Positions 1-7,900 of a stretch of 16,709 bases of DNA are shown one piece after another. This stretch comes from Podochytrium sp. JEL0797 (taxonomy: Eukaryota; Chytridiomycota; Chytridiomycetes; Chytridiales; Chytriomycetaceae), in the NCBI GenBank assembly GCA_027596195.1, contig JADGJG010000552.1, positions 1-16,709 of the forward strand, in the 5' to 3' direction. The notes under the pieces are model-generated. The model made no database searches. It was not told where the DNA came from and was given only the letters and a program-made list of their open reading frames with translations. The translations under genes and the position numbers were made by a program. Numbering within the stretch: position 1 is the stretch's first letter; every line of letters begins with the position of its first letter.

Positions 1-45
1 GCCCGCGGGGGCGCGGGGGCGGGGCGCGGGCCCCCCCCCCCCCCT
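1..45. repeat. G/C-only low-complexity tract with C14 run at the left edge
   Basis: The first 44 bases are only G and C: G-rich blocks, then an unbroken run of 14 C at 31-44. It lies in the intron that follows the last visible CDT2-like exon. Nothing else in the window has this composition. It could be a real G-quadruplex-type tract, on the minus strand at the C run, or low-complexity sequence at a contig edge. Confidence 0.85.
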
Positions 46-1948
46 CCCGTGTTTGTTCTGAAGGGAAAGTATATGCGTGCTGCGACTCACGTGTTGTCTT
101 TACACCCAGCATAGATGCGAGATCCAGATGGATCCAAAGTCATGTTGACAAATCCTAAGTGAGTTTGAGTATCAGGAATGTCAATACAAGCCGTTCAGGA
201 AAGGTACCATAAACTCTTCCGCTAGGGGTATATGGGGGAACGGAAGTCTCTACAGGTTCGTCGCGTCTGGCTCGAATGTCCCAGAATTTGATTTGTCTGA
301 AACCAATACAAAAAAGCGGCTGTCAACAACCAAGTGACAAATCAAAAAAAACCCAAACAATCAAAATCACGCACCCATCCGACGCTCCCGCAGAAGCCAA
401 TAAATACGGGTTGTGCTTTAAATACTTCACAGAAACGACCGATTGGCGGGGCCCACCGAGAGAGCTCTGTTCAAACGACAAGCGGGTGAGACAACGACAA
501 TTGGAAGACAAATTTTTGATTCCAACCTTTCGGTTCTTCTTTTTCAAAGCATTAGTGGATTCCAGCGAGTGTGCGTCCGCGATTGCGAAAGCGGGCCGCT
601 GGATATATTCTGTTTGTTATGGCAGGTAGGGAAATGGTGATATGAGAAGGGAGGCCCCGAAGATCAACCAACCAATACCCCGCGGATTACCATTGTCCTC
701 GCCCATGGTTCCCGTGTTTCGAACATCCCACAGAGAAATGGTCCCGTCTCTAGTCGCGGTGGCGAAGGCGTCTGGGTGGGGCGTTAGTCAGCAAGTGGAA
801 CCAAAAGATAGGCCAAAAAAAATTACTTGGATCATGAGGGTTGAAGGCAACCGACTTGACACTTGTGGAGTGTTTGCCAAAGACTGAAACGGCTTGACGG
901 GTTTCTATGCTAAACAGCTTGCAGGTTTGGTCTCCCGAGGCCGTCACCTGTTTTTATGGGGAGAAATCAGCAACATTTACAAGCAATTTCAAACAGAGGG
1001 CAGCATCACGCACAACAAACTGGTCATCGGGAGTCCAAATCACGTCAAAGATGTTGTTGTCGTGTGCTTGCCAGGAGTACGAGTCTAAATTTGGACCTGC
1101 GTTGTTTTTGTTTGTGTGTCCAGGTCCGGAAATCAGCCCAAACAAAAGCAAAACACACAGAAAAAGGGAAGATGCGGAAGAGGACAGGCATGCATCATGT
1201 CAAAAGTGCTGATTTGTTTCGTGCGCGAGATCGCGACGAGTATCGCCCGCGTCACGTGCAAGCCCCGCCCGACGGCAGCTTCGCGCCCACAATTCCAATC
1301 ACAATCCAAATCCAGCCATTGTGCGACAGACCACCACCTCTTCAATCTCCTCGTCGTGGCAGCTCCACCTCGCCATCAACCACGCACCTTCGTTGTCTGC
1401 GGATTGCGTCGTGTCGAGAACCGAGACACGTCCGTTTTCGCTTCCGATGGCCAAGTACTTTCCGTCGTTCGATTCTATGGAAGCAAAATGATAAATTCAA
1501 GATGCGATTGAGATGAAAGTGGAGGGGGTGTTCGGAGGGAGGGGTATTCAGAGGGAGACACGAGTTTGGGATTTCGCAGGCAAAGGTGGATGTCTGATGT
1601 GAGGAGGGTTCCTGGTTGGAGCGGCTCCGCGTTTGGCATTCAACAACGGGCGGCAACGGGGGGCAGACGGGGCAGCAGGGCGGGGTTCTGATTTGTTCGC
1701 TTGGTGGATTTGTTACCGAAATTGTAGGCGCAGGCGTAGGTGTTTGCGGTGCAGACGATGCGATCCGCAGGGCGGGAATAGAAGTTGGTTGCGAGGAGCG
1801 ACCAGGCGGGGTTTGCTGGGGAGGGTCAGTTGGAGAGACAAGAGAGGAGACAAGAGAGACACTCACGCGCGCGGAAGCCGGGCCGCACCGGGTGAAGAAG
1901 GCCGCGCACTTCGCGGGCGCGGAGAGAGGCGGACAGCGAAGGGGACAT
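1..1948 (-). CDS. CDT2: CDT2/DTL-like WD40 protein, CRL4 ubiquitin-ligase substrate receptor (C-terminus off the left edge)
   Basis: Exons (minus strand): 1867-1948, 1717-1815, 1388-1474, 1014-1096, 827-947, 691-771, 375-609, 208-296, 91-154; the next donor is at 90 and the gene runs out of the window. The joined frame is open for 313 codons. It shows WD repeats with the CDT2/DTL hallmarks: AHDNNIFDVIW, then VTASGDQTCKLF, KSVAFNP, RDGTISLWDVR, a Lys-rich insert (KKKNRK), SAGASDGQIKFWDIR and LDPSGSRIYAGCKDN. Two WDxR motifs (WDVR, WDIR) are the type that contact DDB1. In known systems CRL4-Cdt2 ubiquitinates Cdt1, Set8 or Spd1 on chromatin-bound PCNA; that role here is inference. The start at 1948 is the ATG nearest the first donor; an in-frame ATG at 2107 is possible but adds low-complexity residues. 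Introns 2 (242 bp) and 3 (291 bp) are long; the rest are 51-81 bp. It faces the haloperoxidase gene divergently. Confidence 0.85.
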
Positions 1949-2601
1949 GCGCGGGATGCAAATGTGTTTTTTTTTGTGGGATTTGTTTTTGTGCATGGAA
2001 GAGTCCGAATCACGCAAGTGTCCAGAAACAACAACTTTACCAACAACACAATCCTTCTTCCACCAATGTAAATGCTTCAAGCTCTCTTCAATCTTCGCAC
2101 TGCGCATCCTGCACGAATGATTCCATCAAGCCTTCTGTCGATTCAACACTTCTTGGAAACTCTCCATTCTTCAAATCCTTGGCTTTAGTCTTTACCCCTT
2201 TCTCTTTTTCATCTCACAACCTATCTAGCTATCTCCGAGATTTGGTGTGAATGCTTCCTCCCTTGTCGATTCGACGCGCTGCTTCTTTTTAATTATGTTT
2301 CAGAGATTTGGAGCGGATTATCTTTTTCTTTCCGCCGATTTTCATCTTTCCTAATAAAGAATATTTTCTAATGACTAAGGAATATTAATATCCGAGCAGA
2401 GTGGAAAAATAAATATTCCGCTCTTTAGCCGCTCCGCTTGTTTATCTTTCCTAATAAAAGTAATTAAAGTTCCAAATATTTTTCATTTCCATTCTCATCA
2501 AGAGATGAAGGAATAGATTGGACAAGTATAAAGAAATGGGTCAAGTCCCGCGAAAAGAACTCGGTGCTCCAATTCCCAACACAACGCGAGCACGCAAAAA
2601 T
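1949..2601. promoter_or_regulatory. Divergent 5' region between the CDT2-like and haloperoxidase-like genes
   Basis: This 653-bp stretch holds the 5' flanks of two genes transcribed away from each other. The half next to CDT2 (about 1949-2270) is of mixed composition with no convincing exon. The half next to the haloperoxidase (about 2280-2510) is strongly AT-rich and carries the direct repeats listed separately. A possible hairpin, GAGTGGAA/TTCCGCTC around a short AT loop, lies at 2399-2423. I see no certain TATA box. Two in-frame ATGs upstream of 2602 are absent or poorly placed apart from one at 2536. Confidence 0.55.
2344..2458. repeat. Pair of exact 15-bp direct repeats, 100 bp apart, in AT-rich DNA
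   Basis: ATCTTTCCTAATAAA occurs at 2344-2358 and again at 2444-2458. The 85 bp between them are AT-rich and include inverted GGAATATTA/AAATATTCC elements. The segment has no clear terminal inverted repeats and no ORF. It may be a duplicated promoter element or the scar of a small non-autonomous insertion. Confidence 0.75.
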
Positions 2602-4219
2602 ATGTTTGGAACAGCTCCCTCCTCAGCTTGGCTTCTCGCTGCCATCTCTCTCGCGCCTCTGATGGTCCATGGCGCAAATCCGCTCGAAGGCATCACTCCG
2701 ACTGTCTGGATTAAACAAGCGGTTGCAGTCACTCTCCACTACAATGTGACTTCCTTGCAGCATTTCGTCGGAGCAACTACAACGGCTTGGTGAGTTGCAG
2801 TTTTTTTTTGGATCTACTCACTCACTTTTTGATCACACAATAAGGTATGATTGCTGGGCCCTGTACGACCCAGTCGCTTCGTGTGTTTCCCTTCCTGACT
2901 GTGGAGCCAAGGGCCAAAAGATGCCACCTTCGGACGGGACCAACGTGAACATCAACACGTGCCTCTCCTATGCCTCGTGGACACTCTTCTCTGTCGCCTA
3001 CAGCGCCAATTCAAGCCAATGGGACTCTCTCATGCAAGATACACTTGGTTTGAGAGTCGATAGTTTGTTCATTGACGAGGTCCAGTATGGAGATTCCGCT
3101 GCGAATATGTCCGCGTCTGCTGGAATGCTTGTTGGCAACGCGGTTGTTTCCATGTTCCTCCACAACGAAATGAATGTGCTTGGTGACTTGGGGTTCGGCC
3201 CATACGGCGATTACACTGGCTTCGTCCCATCCAACCCAGCGGAACCAGCCACCCCGATCAACTTGGACCTCTGGCAACCGTTGCGCGAGCACATCAACAT
3301 CTCTGCACCGTACACTCACTACTTGAATGCCTCGTTTGAAGGTAAACCTGGCGTGCGGTCGCGAACTCAAACTCTCATGACGCCGCAATTCGTGAGAGTC
3401 CGCCCGTTCTTGTTGACACCAGACGACGTGGCCGCAATCACTGTTCCTCCACCCAAGATTCTGTATGCCACCAACAAGACTGCGTTTATAGAGCAAGCTC
3501 AGCAAGTCCTTGATGCCGTCACCTTGACCGTCGACGACGACTACCGCCGCGTGTTGGCCGAACACAATGAAAACAAAATGACGTCGCTTGGCGCTCCTGG
3601 ATTATTTTTGCTGTCCAAACTGCAGATGGACCTCAAGACGTTTATCCATTACGAGTTCTTGACGAACCGCGCCATTTTGGACGCGGCCATCTTGTCGTGG
3701 AAATACAAGGTTCAGTACATGGCGGTGAGACCCATCACGGCCATCCACGTGCTTGGGTTATCAGAGGACTTCATGCCGTACCTGAACACGATGGCGCATG
3801 CCGAATACCCCAGCGTTTCTGCGACTCTCTGTCAGGTCTTTGCAGAAGTTGCTTCCTCCTTCTTGGGCACGGACGAGTTTGGATACTCTGTCAACTACAC
3901 GCAGGGCTCGAGTTTCATTTATCCTGGAATGTACCCCACCAAGAACATGACGCTCACGTTCCCCACGTTCACGAACCTCACGCAAGGATGCGGAGAAAGC
4001 AGAAACATGGCGGGTGTGCACTTTATGGATTCGATTGTTGTGGGGAGAGATTTGGGGGAAGCTGTGGGGGTGCGTGCGTTTGCCAACTTTCAACTCTTGT
4101 TGAACGGTACGTTTGAGAACGCGGATGATGAGCATGACTTGCTTTTTTCGGGTGGTTCTTCTGTTGGTGGCTTTATTGGAGTGTGGCTGTGCATTGTGGT
4201 CGTTGCGCTTGTCATGTGA
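2602..4219 (+). CDS. Secreted vanadium-haloperoxidase/PAP2-superfamily protein, probably membrane-anchored
   Basis: Two exons, 2602-2789 and 2845-4219 (intron 55 bp, GTGAGT...ATAAG), give 520 aa. Residues 1-25 form a signal peptide (WLLAAISLAPLMVHGA), which decides the start; an in-frame ATG at 2536 would bury it. The AWYDCWALYDPVA region and the C-terminal PAP2 core match vanadium-dependent haloperoxidases. Core motif 1, KX6RP, is intact (K351...R358-P359). Motif 3, SRX5H, is intact (S448-R449...H455). Motif 2, normally PSGH, reads PSVS (385-388), so the acid-base His is Ser. About ten N-glycosylation sequons are present. The last ~22 residues are hydrophobic and end without a cytoplasmic tail, like a GPI-anchor signal. 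Family members oxidise halides with peroxide or hydrolyse phosphate; the changed motif makes the activity here uncertain. Confidence 0.85.
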
Positions 4220-4962
4220 AGGAGCTTTGCGCTTTTTGTTTTTTTTTACACATTTTTTTAAATGCATATTTTTTGACGCGAAATGCGGACAGAGAAACGA
4301 AATATTGAAATAGTGAATTCCCCTTTCTCCTTTTCTTAAGCGCGTCTTAGCGTCACTTCTGGTTCAAGCAGCGCCCCCGTACCCAAATAAATGTTGGGTG
4401 TAAATATTAAAAATTAATTCATAGGAGGGGGGGGGTTAATTGGTCATCTTTGGCAGTATTCAACGGACAGATTGGGGCTAGGTGTGGGCTGAGCCCAGGC
4501 TGGGTCTGGGGGTCAATGGATGTGAGTGCATCTTCGAGGCGGGCGGGCCTCAGTTGGAAGTGTATTTAAGGGTATTAGGCATGACTGGTGGCCAATTAAT
4601 CCAACGCGAATGCAAAATATCAACGAATCCGCATTTGCCGCCTTCTTTTGCTCGCGTGACGACGAGCGTGCGGCTCCCGCTTTCCTTGCTTTTCAGCCTC
4701 GAAATCACCCTCGCCGACCTGCACAAGACCGAATCCAGACCTATGAAAGCCTACTCGCTATCGAGAGACACCCACGGCTTCGGTTCGTTGGATTTGCGCT
4801 TCGAGATTCCGCGAATATTGGTGTGTGGGAGCGACAAAGACGGCTTGATGTCCCGTTTGAGTATTATGGATGGAATCGCGTGTGTGAGCGCGGATAACAG
4901 TGAGTTTGAAAGAAAGGAGAGGTGTGCTTGTTTTTCGGACACCAGAGCATTTTTTTTTGCAA
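4220..4962 (+). other. Gap between haloperoxidase and HAUS6-like gene; contains a possible upstream exon
   Basis: The first part (4220-4480) looks like 3' flank: T runs, an AATAAA at 4386-4391, a small inverted repeat (ACCCAA/TTGGGT, 4381-4399) and a G9 run at 4427-4435. From about 4581 a plus-strand frame stays open past 4890, with codons rich in G/C at third positions, and meets a strong donor (A|GTGAGT at 4892/4893). Joining this to an acceptor CCAG at about 4942-4945 leads in frame into the HAUS6 start at 4963. It could therefore be a 5'-UTR exon or an N-terminal extension. I recognise no domain in it. A TATTTAA at 4563-4569 precedes it. Confidence 0.4.
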
Positions 4963-7900
4963 ATGTCGTCGGCAATTCGACTCGCCGTTTTCTCTGGGCT
5001 TTCGCTGCTTGGGTTTGACGAGACTTTGTCTGCGCCAGTCGAGACGCTGTTTGCCAAGGGGTCCGCGAGTGCGAATCCAAAGGCGTTTGAGGCAGTTGCG
5101 CACTTTCTGCTGTGCGAGGCTGGCTGCGGCTGTGTGGACAAGGAGGTGTGTGTACTCTCTAGTGCTTCCTTAGGACACTCTAGTGCTTCTCTAGGGACAC
5201 CTAGTGCTTCCTAGGGATGCCTAGCAACTCTTTAGGGATTCGCCTAGCTAACACTCCCTAGGCTTTCCGCGGATGCTGGCCCGTCGCGGACCGCGGCGCC
5301 GCGCGCGACTTCCGCACGATTGTCGTCAAACAGCTCGACCTGCTCAAAAAGTGCGGCGCCCTGCCAAACACGCTGCAAATCAGACGCTCGTTTTTCGACG
5401 ACGCACGCGGCGACCGGTGACCAACAATTCTTTTCGCTTGCCTGGCCGCAACAAACTGACTTCGATCCCAGCTTCGAACACGCTATCCTGGCTCTCACAA
5501 CACATGTCATCTCATGCACAATGAACAACGAATACAAGGAGTGCATCTCGCGTAAGACCACGTCAGTTAACATCATGCCCCCGAAACTCACTCTCTCTCC
5601 CCCCTCCCTCCGAAAGCACTCCCCGACCACCTCTCAAACGCCGCATCCCCGACCCCTTCAACCCTCCAAGACCTCCAATCCGCCATCCAGGACCTGTCTG
5701 CCAAATTCCACCACGACACATCACACCGCGACGCCGAAACAAAAGAATGGATCGAATACGGCACGTTTCTGTCCAACGAGTTCCGCACGCGACTCGTGGA
5801 GATTGAAAAGCTGACGGAAATCCGCAACGAGATGCAGGCCAATCCGATTTTTGTTGATGGAGTTGGCGTTGGCGAGTTTGAAGCCTTGAAGCAGGTGCAT
5901 GCCGAGAAACTCGATTCGGTGCGGGAATTATGGAGGGACTGCTTGGCGTGGATTGAAACGAATCAGGAAAACAACAGTACGTGGCTGTGTTTTGTTTCAT
6001 CGCCATAACCGTTTTTTTCAAAACAACTGATTCTTATTTTTCGGGGATTCCTCACTCTCTCAGAAATCATCACTTCCGTCATGAACCAACGCGCCAACAT
6101 CCATTCCATTGACGCTTCCACAGCGCGTCTCGAAATTCCCAACGAACTCTCGGAGCAGTTTCGAAAAGAGATTCAGGCGGTTCGTGGGAGGAAACTTAAT
6201 CCCCGCGTCACCAACTCGTCACTCAATTTTTTTGTATATACAGGAACGCATCAATCCGTATGCAGAGGGCGGAATGCTTGACATGGTCTCTGTTGTCAAA
6301 TTGTGGGGCATCTCGGTCAAAACAGTGGACGAATCCCTACGCAATGCGGTGCTCCCACCTAACGAGGACTTGCTCGCAGAGTCACGTAAGGAATTCTCGC
6401 ATCTTTGGGAATGAAAATGCGCTTATCCATCCAAAACGTCCCTCCTCACGCGTGCCCACCCCCTCCGACAGTCGAAAGCATCAACCACAAAGTGGACCTT
6501 CTCAAAGGCGTTGAGGCGAGTTCGAAAGCGATCCGAAAACAACTCTTGCAGCGGCAAGAAGAGCTGATGGAATCCGTGCAAGAGCTGAAATTGGAGCGAA
6601 GCATGCGCTTGGAAGAGGAGGTGGAAGCGACGCCCAAGCCGAAACCAACCGCGGTGGGACAAAATCCCTATTTCAGAGCCACCTCGGCCTCGTTTTCCAA
6701 GAATGCAATGACGCTCGCTCCAACGACACCGAAACTGCACCTCCGCGATCGGATGGCCAAAGCAGGACCCGTGAGTGGTGCCCCCCTCGTTGATTTGCAG
6801 GGATGGGGTGCTGATATCGTGATTTTTAGGCCTCGCACTTCAAATACCCCACCCTCCCCATGGGCCACGCAACCGCAGCAACCCCAGACGCTGTGTCCCA
6901 AATCCGTGCCAACGTGCGTTCGAAACTCGTCAAAGAGGACGCTGCGGGCAGCGGCGGATCCGGGAAAACAAAACCGTCCATATATACCCCCAAGACTGCC
7001 ATGCTACCCGAGAGTCCAGCGATGCTGTATGGATCTACTCCCGTCAAACGAGGTTTGGCAGCGGCGGCGCCGGACTCGTGTTTGAGAGTGAAACCTTCCA
7101 TGGGGCATCCTCCTTCTTCTTCAGCTGGAATTCGTGAGTGGCTTGTTTTGAGATGTGAAGAGGGGTTTCCTCATTTTATTTTCCGTAATAGCGGTTCGGA
7201 AAAAGATGTCAGCCTCGGCGTTGCCTCAGAAAGCCGCGAAAACGTCATCGACTGAAAGGACTCCCATGAAACGAGGCAGTGTGTCAACGGAGCGAAAGGG
7301 GGTCGCGAGTCGTGTAGACACGGTGGTGGATCAGGTACAACCTCTCTTTTCAGAGTTTCCCATTTCTGTTGTTTTCGTTGACGCTTTTTTTGACTTCCTT
7401 TATTCAGATTGTTCATTCCATCGCAACGGGTGGTGGCGGTCAAATTCAAGATTCCCCCGGGAGTGCCAGAAAAACGGTTCGATTCAACGAGACGACTCCG
7501 AAAGAGCGGTTTTCCACGTTGGGTATGAAAACCCAAACCCCCTAGATTCAACTTCGATTCTCAAATACCTAATCCACAGGGTTCCAACCACGCGCCGAAA
7601 TCACGCGGACGCCGATCAAAACTCCATCAACTTCCACCAAAAAACCCACATCCACTTACTCCACAACAACAACAACAACAACAACAACACCGCGTTCAAA
7701 ACTCTCCAATGCATTCACGTCGCCTGCTGCATCCAAAACTCTCTTGCCAAACGCCCGGACACCGAGTCTCGTAAAGTCTGTCCTCAAATCGAATCTCCGC
7801 GGGGCCGCGGCCGCAGGCGGCACACCTGCTGCAAAGCCAACTCCTCATGCCCCGTCTCCGTATGGGAGGGTCTCGTCTCCCTCTCGAATCGCTACTTCAT

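Noticed and set aside
956..1516. 186-aa plus-strand open frame opposite the CDT2-like gene
   Set aside because: It is antisense to recognised WD40 exons, of low complexity, and matches no family I know.
1342..2049. 235-aa minus-strand open frame read as one protein
   Set aside because: Its only convincing coding parts lie in other frames and are joined by splice sites as CDT2-like exons 1-3; the rest is Pro/Ser-rich intron sequence.
2344..2458. A miniature transposable element
   Set aside because: Direct repeats are present but no terminal inverted repeats are seen, so I call it only a repeat pair.
4482..5018. 178-aa plus-strand frame as a stand-alone gene
   Set aside because: It lacks an ATG at its start, runs through the HAUS6 first exon in the wrong frame, and contains a strong donor at 4893.
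6795..7085. Alternative acceptor at about 6800 in HAUS6-like intron 7
   Set aside because: It reads into a Pro/Gln-rich frame that stops at 7085, whereas the acceptor at 6829 keeps the long frame open into the next exons.
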